Below, piece by piece: positions 24,190 through 35,100 of a stretch of 64,000 bases of DNA. The position numbers were made by a program, and so were the translations under genes. The stretch's first letter is position 1. Each line of letters begins with the position of its first letter. Origin of the DNA: Ganoderma boninense (Eukaryota > Basidiomycota > Agaricomycetes > Polyporales > Polyporaceae). The notes beneath the pieces were generated by a model that did no database searches, was not told the DNA's origin, and worked only from the letters and a program-made list of their open reading frames with translations. Location: positions 1,784,167 through 1,848,166 of the forward strand of contig CM035305.1 of the NCBI GenBank assembly GCA_002900995.3. Reading direction: 5' to 3'.

Positions 24190-24818
24190 TGGCCAGTGAG
24201 ATCCAAAAACTTATTGGTCTCTATGCAAACTCTCCAGACCTCTCCGCGCATATCTCTGCGCTCGCCGAAAAGGCATCGAAACCTGAAGCTACCACTCCGG
24301 AGGTCAAGTCCTATTCCGATGCTGTCTACTTCAACTACTATGCCCTCGGAGTCAGCCTGCTCTTCAAACCCGTCGATGGCTATGTGCCTAAGACGGGGCT
24401 GAAGTTGGAAGGGCTGCAGGCCAAGGCTTTGGTTCTGGACGGAGTCGACATCTACAACATTCCTCTTCCCAAAGCTGACGTGAACACGTCTCGCACAACC
24501 AAATCACCATATACATCCTACCCTCTCTCTCCGACCACTCTCAGCCTTGCCACGATCCAAGGGAAAGATCGGCCCGAGTTCTTCGACGTTACCCCGTCGA
24601 TGACGGGCAAGGACTTTGTATCTGCGTTGGGCGAGCCCGATCGGAAGGGCGGCGGGGCAGGGCCTTCGTCAGGCTCAATAGGCATCTGGTGCGAATGGAC
24701 GAAAGATGGTGTCATGGTCGAGTTTGGAGGGGAGGAGAGCAGGGGTCCGCAGGCTTGGGAGCGCGGCAAGGATGCGGTTTGGAAGATCATGTCCATCTTC
24801 CCCCCGAAGGCAGACTGA
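24190..24818 (+). CDS. Conserved protein of unknown function
   Basis: This is a single exon of 209 codons from the ATG at 24190 to the TGA at 24816-24818, with no membrane segment. The N-terminus is helical ('IQKLIGLYANSPDLSAHISA'). The middle has 'VYFNYYALGVSLLFKPVDGY' and 'LVLDGVDIYNIPLP'. The C-terminus has 'FVSALGEPDRKGGG', then 'GIWCEWTKDGVMVEFGG' and 'WERGKDAVWKIMSIFPPK'. The pattern resembles small fungal proteins of unknown role. An upstream in-frame ATG at 24063 would add an Arg-rich, Ser/Thr-rich extension that could be a mitochondrial presequence. I cannot decide between the two starts. It shares its promoter region with seipin. Confidence 0.75.
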
Positions 24819-24941
24819 AATGTCAGGGTCCAAGGTAGGTTCATCGTTCATCGACTCCACTCTTACAAGAGGTATGTACGTCGTATCTTACATGGTCGGT
24901 TATAGCCAGAGCCAGCACTATTCTCGAATACGTAGTCTTAA

Positions 24942-25672
24942 TCAGGATCTACAAGGGGCCCTCTGTGGCGATGGGTCAGATTTCGACGTGAAGTCAAGAG
25001 CGATGAATGAGGTCTTACGGTAATCGTACACCAATCGGTTCTGGATGATCTCTCCGTTCGGTCCTGTGAAATAGACATGTCGGGTGTAGCGCTTCTCCCC
25101 ATTGACCTGCTCGAAGCCCCATGCCTGAAATGCTAGTCAGGATGACCGTGGACTACGATAGAAACCAGTGAACAAACCTGTTGAGCGGACCAGGTCCTGC
25201 CGCTCTTCGCGGTATCGCTCATTGCGCGCGTATAGATGATCTTTCCATCGAGGAATGATTCCTCCATCCAGTCTTGCTTGAGCCAGTCCTGCTCGAGTTC
25301 GTCGAGGGTCAAACGGTTGCTTTTGCCGAGCACGGGGCCGAAGATGTGATCCTCGTGCGGTCGCTCGACCCAGTCGAATCTCCGGTGCTCCTTCGTACCT
25401 TTGATACCGCCAGTGATGGTCTGGTCGATCACGATCTGCTCGACACCGTCCTCGGTGAAGTGACTGACGTCGAGGTACAGCGTGGCAATCGAGATAGCTT
25501 TGCGGGTCATCCAGCCGACACCCTGGAGGCGGAGGATCTCGTCGTTGTCATCGGAGAGGCTCTTGCTCTGGACGGATGTCATTGGTACTGGGCATGATCG
25601 TCTGCGAGATGGACGAACCATGATGTACTTTCCACTAATGTCGCGGGTGGACATCTCGGTGGGTGCTGCCAT
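24942..25672 (-). CDS. Conserved fungal protein, probably calycin-like beta-barrel
   Basis: The start is the ATG at 25670-25672 (MAAPTEMSTRDISGKYIM) and the stop at 24942-24944. The first intron (about 51 bases) is a multiple of three without a stop, so the unspliced frame is also open. Splicing gives 'GKYIMSKSLSDDNDEILRLQ', followed by 'GVGWMTRKAISIATLYLDVS', 'DQTITGGIKGTKEHRRFDWV' and 'HEDHIFGPVLGKSNRL'. The last exon adds 'AWGFEQVNGEKRYTRHVYF'. Alternating hydrophobic strands and the 'QGVGW..RKAI' opening suggest a small lipid-binding-type barrel, but that is inference. The family is widespread in fungi, and I know of no proven function. Confidence 0.75.
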
Positions 25673-26373
25673 GATCGTAAAGTCGGATGTAATGGTAAGA
25701 GACACAAAGAAGAGGCTATGACGGTGTAACGAGCGGGCAACACCCGTATTTAAGAAGTCGTGCAAGGGTTGCCATTTTGCCTATTATCACATGGACCTCG
25801 GAGGCCAAGGCTCATAGACCTATGAGCTTATGGCCATGGGGTGCATGGCGACATCACCGACGATATGACAACCGGTACAATGCAATGGCCTTTGCCCGTG
25901 ATTGCTATCTGTCTGCTGGTCCAATTCCTCTCGCACGACGCAAGCACGTTCATGTGAATTGACACGGGGAAACGGATGGGGCCACCACTGGCACCTACAT
26001 TAGACACCTAACCTCGCAGCACGATCCCGGGCAGTAACCTGACTATGTGATAATTTTGTAGTACAGGATTGGGCGGGCTGCATCGACATGCATACGTACC
26101 TTTCAGGCTGTCAGCCACACTAGTACTGCCATCATAGCCTATGGCAACACGGAAACAAATGCATGACGCAGGAGACGGGGTCAGCGACGTAACGTTGAGT
26201 AGTGTTGGGTTGCGGACCTAACCGCCGTGTGAAGGCGGCGGGTGCGGGGAGGCGGCGGCCGCGCAGCACTTGTTTCTAATCCTCGTCCCTCATGGCCTTC
26301 CAGTCTTTATGCCCGTCTTCGCCGCCTCTTTGACACCAGTAGCACTCGTCTCCTGCCCTCACAATCCTTCCCT
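25673..26373. other. Bidirectional intergenic region
   Basis: This is a 700-base spacer between two divergent genes, with no convincing coding frame. A GGCGGCGG-rich patch lies near 26230-26270. Confidence 0.5.
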
Positions 26374-28566
26374 ATGAAATCACATGAGATGGCCGAGCCA
26401 TCCACATCCAATGCAAGGTCCGGTGCCTCCTCTCGCTTAACCCACGTGGCAACACTCGAGGATGCCCTTGACAACCCCACCAGAAGGCCCAAGGTCACAC
26501 CAGCAAGCAGTTTCGAGTTGGAAAACCAACTGTTCTCTTCACAGTCCCCTCCAAAGACAAAGTCATGGCGGAGCCGTTGGAGAGCATTTGAGGCAGACCA
26601 TCCTCGGCTGCAACGTATTTGCCGCTACATCCGAGGTCCGCGCCCCAAAGTGGACTTGCCAGGTTCGTGACATTGGCCCCTTCGCTTGACTGAACCTTCA
26701 CGGACAATGGACTTGTAGATCCTACGCCCTGGCTCAACTTCAATGTTTACACTGGCCGAAAACAGTACACCATCGCTTTGGAGCCCGCCGTCGTTCGCGC
26801 CACGCGTCCGCTCACCAACCCATGGCTGTTTGTTCTCCTTGCGGCGGGCTATATCGTTGGCTTCGCATTCTTCACGCGCGCCCAATCGTTCCTAACACCA
26901 GCCGATTCTTTCATTGGCTGCACTGCAACGTATTGGGCGGCACTGGACGGATGTGGGCTGGACGGCTCCGAATGCACGCCATTCAGCAACTCGACCTTCG
27001 ACTTCCGGTGTCCTGCACAATGTAGTTCTGTTGTGCTGCAGAACCCTCGCACTGTGGGCGACGAGCAGGTTGACTACGTCCCTCTCATCGTGGGAGGCGG
27101 AGACCCAAACCATACGTATCGAGGAGATACGTTTATCTGTGCGGCAGCCGTACAAGCGTGAGCTCGTCCAGCTCTTGCCCGCTGTATTTGTCCTCACGAT
27201 TGCATGGATTACACAACAGGGGGCTCGTCAGCGACAGTAGAGGTGGTTGCGCGACCTTGGAGCTTATTGGGAACTTCACGGACTATCTTCCCTTCTCCGC
27301 CCATGGTCTGTCGTCGATTGGCTTTCCATCTGTGTTCCCACTCTCGTTCCGATTCCTCCCCACTACCTCCTTGCACAGTTGTTCGGACCTCCGCAACGAA
27401 GCTCTCCTATTCAATATTTTCGTCACCGCTCTCATCTTCCTTGTCCTCCGGCCTAAAGCCATCGTGGCATACTGGTGCCTGGTGTGCATCGGGTTCTGGC
27501 ATGTCGCCCTGTTCTCACAGCCCATGGCTAGCCCCCCTCCCCTCGATCAAGCTTTCCAGCAATTCCTTCCGACACTCTTCGTTGCATATGCCTTCTGGCG
27601 GGTCGCCTTCCGGTTCACCCTACCGGCATTCAGGAAGGCCCCAATCGAAGCGGCCGTGTGGTATCTCGGACCCTACTGGGTCGGGGTCCTAACGAACATC
27701 ACCATGGACAAGATTCCCATCGACCGCCTCACTGCCTCGGACATTTCTGCACGCCCCGGTGGTCTGACGGCCCTCATCATCATTGTCCTCATCCTACTGG
27801 CGATGGTGATCAACCAGGTGAGGGTCATCAGGAAGACCGGATGGTTGCCGTACTATCTGGGGTGGTACATCATGGGCGGCCTTGTCGTCGTCGTTATCTC
27901 CCAGCTCCCGGGTCTCGAGCTCCGAATTCACCATTATATCATTGCGATCGTTCTCATGCCTGGGACCGGGTTCCCCACCCGACTGTCCGCGATTTATCAA
28001 GGTTTCTTGCTCGGAATGTTCCTGAACGGAGTTGCTGCGTTCGGCTTCGACTCGATCCTTCAAACCGCCTCTGACGTGAGTTCCGAAGTTCTATTCTTGC
28101 TGCGGTGTTTGCCAATTGCTGATTCTATACCTGATTGACCCTGCAGCTTCGGCGCGATGCTCCTCTTGGCTCGGACCTGCCCCAGTTCTTGACGAACACG
28201 ACAAGTTACAACGCTTCCATACCGCTCCAGAACCAAACCATCTTCTGGAGTCCGCTCCCCGCCGATGAAAGCTGGGACGGCTTCGCCCTTCTGGTTGACG
28301 ATGTCGAGCGGTACGTTGGTACCGCGTTGAACTACTCCCTGCTGCGTTGCAACCAGGGATCATACACTTCTTCAGGCTAGCAGTGAGTGTTTCTCTCTCC
28401 AGATCCTCATTTCCTACTATTCTCCATCGTCGGACGTTTCCATTCAAGAACGCTAATATCTTCTGTGAAATAGTTCACGAGCGACGGGACTGCCGGTGAC
28501 TTCACCATGGCGGCCACTTTATACCCGAACGGAACGTGGATCGATCCGTTGCCCGGACCCTCATAA
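26374..28566 (+). CDS. LCCL-domain multi-pass membrane protein (one apparent frame break)
   Basis: The start is the ATG at 26374 and the stop TAA at 28564-28566. A cytosolic N-terminus leads to a first helix ('NPWLFVLLAAGYIVGFAFF'). An extracytoplasmic LCCL domain follows ('TFDFRCPAQCSSVVLQNP', 'YVPLIVGGGDPNHTYRGDTF', 'ICAAAVQAGLVSDSRGGCAT'). About seven further helices follow, such as 'LFNIFVTALIFLVLRPKAIV' and 'GLTALIIIVLILLAMVI'. The last exons give 'LPADESWDGFALLVDDVERY', then after a frame break 'GIIHFFRLA' and 'FTSDGTAGDFTMAATLYPNG'. The break, one base missing near 28345, separates 'ALNYSLL' from the expected continuation. The downstream intron and last exon are in the restored frame, so it is probably a consensus error. 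LCCL proteins of this architecture are known in fungi. Their role is unclear. Confidence 0.85.
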
Positions 28567-29128
28567 GTAGTAATTGACAAGTTCTCCGTTTGGTGTCGTC
28601 GCACCCGTTCCCATGAGCTGATTGGAGCTGTACTCGTGCTGTAGGGTTTTCGTATAGCGGTTGGACTATCATTGTAATCTTGTCGGCATGCTCCGGTGTA
28701 GCCTGCCGTTAGCTGCGTTCTGGACGATTCCCTGAACTTTATAGCTCGGATCAGGCTGGCCTCTCCTGCGGTAATATCAATGGACCCGAGCAATGGACTG
28801 GGGCTTCCGCGGACTGCATGGCGTACGGGCGTCTAGATGAGCCACCCTCGAAGCCAATGGGAGCTGCCTGATCAAGAGAGATCTGGAGCGAGATCTCCCG
28901 ATGTCCGCAATTTGGGCGTGTGTCCGCTGAGCGCCGAGCGCTGAGCCTCGGACGGACAAGCGACCCTATAAGTATGAGCTCAGCCACCTTGCGTTTCTCC
29001 TCCACTCCCCTCTCCTGTCTCCCTGCTGGAGGCGACCTTGCAACGTCTCTCAGTCCAGCTCTCTATTCCACTGTTTGCTTCAACAATGACCACGCCACCA
29101 CCGTTCATAAGCCCTGAGGGTGAGCGTC
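28567..29128. other. Intergenic region with TATA box
   Basis: This is a 560-base non-coding stretch between two plus-strand genes. Its only clear element is the TATA box at 28966-28974. Confidence 0.5.
28966..28974 (+). promoter_or_regulatory. TATA box
   Basis: CTATAAGTA lies about 120 bases before an ATG at 29086 and about 160 before the ATG at 29129 of the next gene. Confidence 0.5.
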
Positions 29129-30097
29129 ATGGCATATTGTACAGCCCATCCGGTAGTTGAGCTCCACACACACGTAGACTTCTCTCCTGTAAAGGGCCGG
29201 CCGGGACAGTACTCCTGTCAGCTGTGCCTTCCCCCAGGCTACAAGAAGGGACAGGCGATGAGCCTTCAGGCCGCACTACGCCACGAGAGGACAAACACTA
29301 AACACCTCGACAAGGTCCAGGAGCGCATACGCAATGATTGGAACTACGACCCACCGTGCGACTGGGGTCCGATTCCGCTGCCAGCCGGGACGACAGCATG
29401 GGACCAGTCTTGGCCCGCCGACCGAGCCGACGACTTCATCAAATACTGGCTCGACAACATGGCCGCTGAAGAGCGCGGCGAGAAGCCCCAGACCATGGAC
29501 GCTTTCATCGACCAGTACAACAAGAAGTACCAAGACTGGCTGGACAATTGGTATACTGGCGAGACTCAGGCGATCGGTCAGGAGGAGGACGAAGAGGAAG
29601 AGGAAGAGGCCGGGGAGGAGGAGGAGGTTGGGCAGGAGGACGGGTGGGATGGAGTTCCTGGCCTATGGTACGAGGGCGGTTCTTTCTTTCCATTCGAGGA
29701 TGGCTTCAATACCATCTACCCCCCGTCTGGGCGCAGGACCGGTGACAATTGGTCCGCGCAAATCAAGTCAGAGCAGTGGCCAGCATGCACTCCAGACCCA
29801 ATGTCAGAGGAATGGGTTGTCCGTGAAGACCCCCGAGAGGAGTATCTGGCGTGGGGCTTCACGCCAGACGAGCTCCCCGATTTCCATGCCTCCGACGCGA
29901 CGCCGCCCTCTCAGCCCCAGGAGACTTCGCTGCAAACGAAGACTCGCGCGCAGGCAAACTCAAATGGAAGACGAGGGAAGAAGAATTGTGGTCAGGGACA
30001 TGGCGACGGCCGACGCAAGAACCAGGGACGCGGGGCTGGCGACGCTGCAGCACGTCGCATGGACGCGAGAAGGGGCCAGAGAGCGAGGATCTATTAA
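29129..30097 (+). CDS. Acidic protein with basic C-terminus, unknown function
   Basis: This is one open frame of about 322 codons from the ATG at 29129 to the TAA at 30095-30097. The N-terminus has two cysteines in 'GQYSCQLCLPPGYKKG' and a downstream histidine ('RHERTNTKH'), which could form a small zinc site. A run of glutamates follows (EEDEEEEEEAGEEEE), then Trp/Asp/Pro-rich segments ('EYLAWGFTPDELPDF'). The tail is Arg/Gly-rich and may bind nucleic acid. Alternatively the gene starts at ATG 29086 (MTTPPPFISPE) with a 58-base intron at 29120-29177 that enters the same frame at 'DFSPVKGRPG'. I do not recognise a named family. Confidence 0.6.
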   Translation: MAYCTAHPVVELHTHVDFSPVKGRPGQYSCQLCLPPGYKKGQAMSLQAALRHERTNTKHLDKVQERIRNDWNYDPPCDWGPIPLPAGTTAWDQSWPADRADDFIKYWLDNMAAEERGEKPQTMDAFIDQYNKKYQDWLDNWYTGETQAIGQEEDEEEEEEAGEEEEVGQEDGWDGVPGLWYEGGSFFPFEDGFNTIYPPSGRRTGDNWSAQIKSEQWPACTPDPMSEEWVVREDPREEYLAWGFTPDELPDFHASDATPPSQPQETSLQTKTRAQANSNGRRGKKNCGQGHGDGRRKNQGRGAGDAAARRMDARRGQRARIY

Positions 30098-30741
30098 CTG
30101 GTTGAGTCCTTTGTCTCATTCTTTCACTGGCGATGTCCTGAAGTGCTGGAGCACATCGCAGTTCTCGTGCCCTTCGCTCATCACTGCCTCATAGCGTCCG
30201 GTGCTGATCACCGCAATGACGCTGCTTGCTCGGTTCTCCCCGTCGTTCTCGAACGCGTTCATGATCATCTCTCTCCACAATTCTCGCATTCCGACTTCAT
30301 TCAATCATTGTACGTTCGTGAATTGCTACCATCCCATCGCGTTTTGTTCCTGCATATCTCTGTTTTCGGACTCACGCTGACCCCGATATGATTACATTAT
30401 GCACCCACTTGCTTCAAGTGCGCCCACCCTATCCCAGTACCTTACCGCATCACTTACTTACCTCATTGGATTAAGCCCGACTTTACTCGTACCAGACGAA
30501 ATCCGGAGGTTGACCCAACTGGAGATGTCGACACAGCTCTTGATCGGGAAGTGGCCGTGAGCGGCGCCTGACGTCAGGGGGTCAGGGATATTCATATTCT
30601 GACGTTTGTGGCTATGGAGCTCCGCAGCAGTGCTGTTAGTCTTCGTCAGTCAGTGCTCTCCAGGCACGCAGTCGACAGAAAACAGCCGTAAGCAGCACCC
30701 ATCGAAGGTCTGTAGTCTGTTGTCTCTCTTCCGCTACCGCC
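30098..30741. other. Intergenic region
   Basis: This is a 644-base spacer between plus-strand genes. A short open frame here has no recognisable similarity. The right end is the WW gene's promoter by position. Confidence 0.5.
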
Positions 30742-31633
30742 ATGAGTTCCAACTATCACACCCTACTCCCGGACGGCTGGGTTCGTGAGGTGGATCCCAA
30801 GACCAATCATCCGTTTTGGGTACGTGAAGGAGCTCTGCTATGCCAGCCGCCGGACCAGAACTGATATGCTCATAGGTTGATACGAACGTCGAGCCACCTC
30901 GGTCGATCTGGGTGCACCCTTATGAAGACGAGCAGTTTCTCCGCGAGCATCCCGACATTCGGGAACGCCTTGCCAGGGAACTTCGCACGAGCGACCAGCC
31001 TCCACCATACACGCCCAGACGCCATTCCTCTCTGGCCCCCCAACCATAACAGGACCCGCTGTTCGTTTTCCCGTCCCAGAGAGAGAGAACCCGGCCAGGT
31101 CATCCCAGTCACAGCCGGAGACCCCCAAGCCGTCACAGCAGCGCAGAAGCTTCCTAGGTAAACTGAAGGATAAGGCCATTGGCACCAAGGAGGAGCGGGA
31201 GGCGCGACGCCGTCAAGAGGAGCAGGTATGTGGGACCATAGTCTGGGTCGTTCACGGTCAATGGTCCTGAGGACGACGGTGACGATGTGTGCACAGTGGG
31301 AACGCCATCTTGCAGAGATGCGCTTGCGAAGACAACAGGAAGAGATAGCTGCTTTGAGGGCTAACGGTCGGTACCCTCAGTATGGCGGCGCTCCGTATGG
31401 CACTGGAATGTATGGTCAGCCCGTCTACGCTGTCCCGGCAGGGAGTCCTTACGGCGTGAGGACGCCGTCACGGAGGATTTGGCGGAGGCGGGATGGGCCT
31501 TCCGCTTCTGGCCGGTGCTGCAGGAGGTCTCCTACTGGGAGATATAATTGCTAACGATTTTGACGGAGGTTTCGGTGGAGGAGGGTTTGATGGAGGATTC
31601 GACGGTGGGTGGGGTGGGGGAGGTTTCTTCTGA
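30742..31633 (+). CDS. WW-domain protein with Gly-rich tail (two apparent frame breaks)
   Basis: The start is the ATG at 30742 (MSSNYHTLLPDGWVREVD). The WW domain spans exon 1 and exon 2: 'LPDGWVREVDPKTNHPFW' joined to 'VDTNVEPPRSIWVHPYED', with both signature tryptophans. Then follow 'PPPYTPRRHSS', a basic block 'RRSFLGKLKDKAIGTKEERE' and a coiled stretch 'WERHLAEMRLRRQQEEIAAL'. The end is glycine-rich ('GGWGGGGGFF', stop 31631-31633). Two one-base breaks are needed for this reading. One is in the C run at 31036-31041, which needs a seventh C. The other lies near 31450-31465. Both sides of each break read well as protein, so sequence error is the simplest reading. WW domains bind proline-rich ligands. 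The cellular role is unknown. Confidence 0.75.
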
Positions 31634-32158
31634 GCCTGCTTGAAGATGTTTCCTACGTGACTTGATGGCCTTTATACTGTTCTGTATTTTTCTCCCGGAT
31701 CGCCCGTGTGTTGTACTGCAGAACATCTACGCAGCATCGTACACATCACGCTGCTCACGCACGATGCCTTCTCGTTATGTATTTGTATGTATCCATGATT
31801 CAGAACACCATACACATAAAATATCTGCCTGTCTGCTAAATCAATAATGCTTCATGATGGCACAATAGAAAGCAGGCCTGGGACGAGTATGCGCGATCGA
31901 AGTTGGGAAAGGGTGTAGTAAATTGGCTCCTGGCTTGTCTACCACGAACTCGGCGTGTAAGCGCGCCTTCGTGACGCGTATTACCAGCATCCTACGGGTC
32001 TGTTGGCTGCTTCGCCCTGTCCGGGTTATCATTCCCTGGTTTTGCTATCCTGGGAGGCTTCCGCACATCACGGCCTCACATCCGACTGTCTGTCCTCCAT
32101 TCTTAGGCCAAGAACGCGCTCTGACTCCTAGAGTCATCTCCTGGCTCGGGGCTAGACA
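31634..32158. other. Intergenic region
   Basis: This is a 525-base spacer between the WW gene and TRS85. No gene or motif is supported. Confidence 0.5.
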
Positions 32159-35100
32159 ATGCCTCAGCCGACACTTCCCAGCTCGCTCAGCCCCCATGTC
32201 TGCATCTTGGCCTCGCCAGATGTCCGCCAAGTCCTTGATGGAGCTGGCTGCCTCCCTTGCCTGAGGTCTTGCAATGTTTCTCCCCGCTACCACAGAGTGC
32301 GTTCCTGTTTCCCCAATATAAATGCGGAAATGTACTGAACCCTCCACAGTTACGACCCGGACGACCTCGTTGACGTCAGTGCCTCACCCTTCGTTTGCCC
32401 TTCGATTCTCCAATGTCGTAGACATAGAGAACGGCGTGCACGAAGATGAGGAGCAGCGCGCCGGAAGGACAATGGACTGGATTGGTTCGCGCGTGTCGCA
32501 ACGCTGTGAGCGGTGGCTAGACATGCTGGAGACGGAGACTAGGGAGGGCGGGAAAATGTGGCGGATGAGGACACCATGGTGGGATGAGGTCAAGAGGTGT
32601 GTCGATGGAGACCATGTTCCTAGCAGCGCGGAGGGGTGGAATCACCCTGTATCTTGTGCGTATGCAAATGCATTCGTTCCGAAGTAGCGTGGAATGACTG
32701 ACTGGTCCTCATTTCCCTATGTCAGTCATTTTGGCCGTTTCGACCACCGCACCGAATCCGCTACAAGCCCTACAAGACCTGGCTGCCCGCGCATTCGACT
32801 TTCCACCATGGGTGGACGTTACATCCCTTCGCTACTTCCTCATCATCCATCCATCCAATTCGCCCTTGGCTGACCCTATGTATGTGTTGTACGTTGTTCA
32901 CCTTCCGCATGAGCTGACAGCCCCCTTCGTTGAACTCGGTCCAGAGCTGAAGCGTTATTCAATGCAGTCAAGAAGCAGTACGGCCTCCATAGCTTCCTCT
33001 TGCCTTTACAGCTTCCCGCCTCTCCTCCTGACCCTGTTCCTGTCCCCACTCTTCCACCACGTCTTCCAACAGCATCCATACTTGATACCCCTCCTCTACC
33101 ACCAGCAACCCTGATTGCTAGTGACGATGCTCTGCATACACCGGGCCTGACGCCTCCACGTCCTCCCTCATCGCCTATCCCGCGCAATCCAGGGCCCCCA
33201 CCGCTTGCCAATAAGCGGACTGACGATGCCCCGCCACCAACTCCAGCCGACGATTACACTGGAAGCACGCTTCAACTATCTCAGGACGACATCCTTCAGA
33301 TTGGCCGATTTGTTCGTGAGTTTGTGACCATGAGCTTGCTGCCATGGATGGAGAAATGTGTGGTGGAGTGGAACGAGAGCGTGCGTACTTGCTTGTCTCA
33401 ACCGTCCAGCTGAAGACGTTAACTCACGAGGTCGTAGTTCTCATCGTCTCGACGTCTCCCGTCACGTCTATTCTCGTCCACCCGTCGACTGTTCGGTGCT
33501 TCTGCCGCTGCTGCATCGGCCCCAGTAACTCCAACTCATGGCTCCAGCCCGTCGGTGTCCTCTATGAATTCGAGATACACCCATGGGCCAAATAACTCTG
33601 TCAGTTCGATCACATCCATCACCTCAATCTCGAATATGGGCCCCGGGAATGTGAACCAGCAACGGAGACTCGCTGAGTTTGCCACAATCCTGGGCGACTA
33701 CAAGCTCGCAATCTCGGTATGGGAAGCGCTCCGGAAAGACGCAAGGGGTGGCTCTGTGAGTTTCTTGCGTGAATAAACAATATTTTTGCTCAGACCTAGG
33801 ATATTTACAGGATATCCTCCCCCTACTTTCTGCACCATCCCCGCACTAGCATTACACGCGGACCACGCAATCGCGACGCTGACGGGACCACAACCTCGAC
33901 AGACCACTCCCTTCGAGGTACCCGCCCTTGCACAATACCGGGCACTCATGTACGCCGCGCGCTGGGAGACTGGTATCGACAGGCAAGACTTCCTGAGCCC
34001 CGTCCTTGAGGGTGAGCGGTGGTTGGTCAAAGCTGCTTCGAGCGTACGTTGTCTATTTGGTGGCCGGAGAGTTTGAGATGCCCATGCTGAATAGGTTTTT
34101 TGAAGGCAGAAGAGCCACCAACGGCTATCCTGTATGCGCATGCTGCTTTTCTCAGCGAGCTCAAGGGGGCAAAACGACGAGCTGCATTGTGGTACTTGGT
34201 TGCCGCCGATAAACTGGAGAAGACTGGTATCGTAAGTCCCTGTGAAGTACACGGGCGACAGCGGAGCCCTGACTACCCCTTCTTATCGTAGAAACCGCTC
34301 GCGATGTATTTCTTCCGCAAGGCACATGACCTGTACCAAGATCCTATGCCCAAGGAGCTTTCGCCGTCGTTCTGGGAGTGCGAGGACCGGAGCTGTCTGC
34401 ACTGGGAAGGTTTCTCTGCTGTATTGCCCGGGATCGAGCACGAACTAGGTAGGATTCTGGAACTTGTAACGGCGGGGCCTTGGACTGACGCTCCATGTCA
34501 GGTCGACTACTTTACACTACGGGTGATACCGCTGGCGCGGTCAAGTACTTTTTGAGACTTCTCACGCCGTCAACTCCTACAAGACCCCTTCTGGGTCCCT
34601 CGCATGGAGCAGCGAATGGCGTAATGTCACCGTTGCTTCCTCCACCGAGCACAGACAAGGTGTTTCTAGAGGATTTCCGTGTGGCGTTAAGGTAAGATCA
34701 GACGGTATGAGGCAGCTATCTTCATGCGGCTGAGCAGCGATATCTAGCACTTTAAGGAAACCGAAGGAGATGCGTGGAAGAAACTAAACCTACAGCTTCC
34801 ATTGACCTTTTGTCAAGCCAAGCACACCCGAGTCGGTTCCCTGGAGATGCTGTTGAAGGGGACTCATCGACCTGGGAGAAGCTAGAGCAGGACTGGCAGT
34901 CATTTTGGTCATCAAGAGGCAAAGAGAAGCTTGGGAAAAGCGGAAAGGCGGCGGTTGATGGTAAGCCCCTTCCGTCCTTGAGAGTGCTTAAGCTGAAGAC
35001 ATGTCTGTCTACCATTTCAGAGATGTTCTGGGTGGATCTTGTCCTCAAGAATCCCTTAGATGTTGAAGTCTCCTTATCTTCGTTGACCATCACTTTGCGA

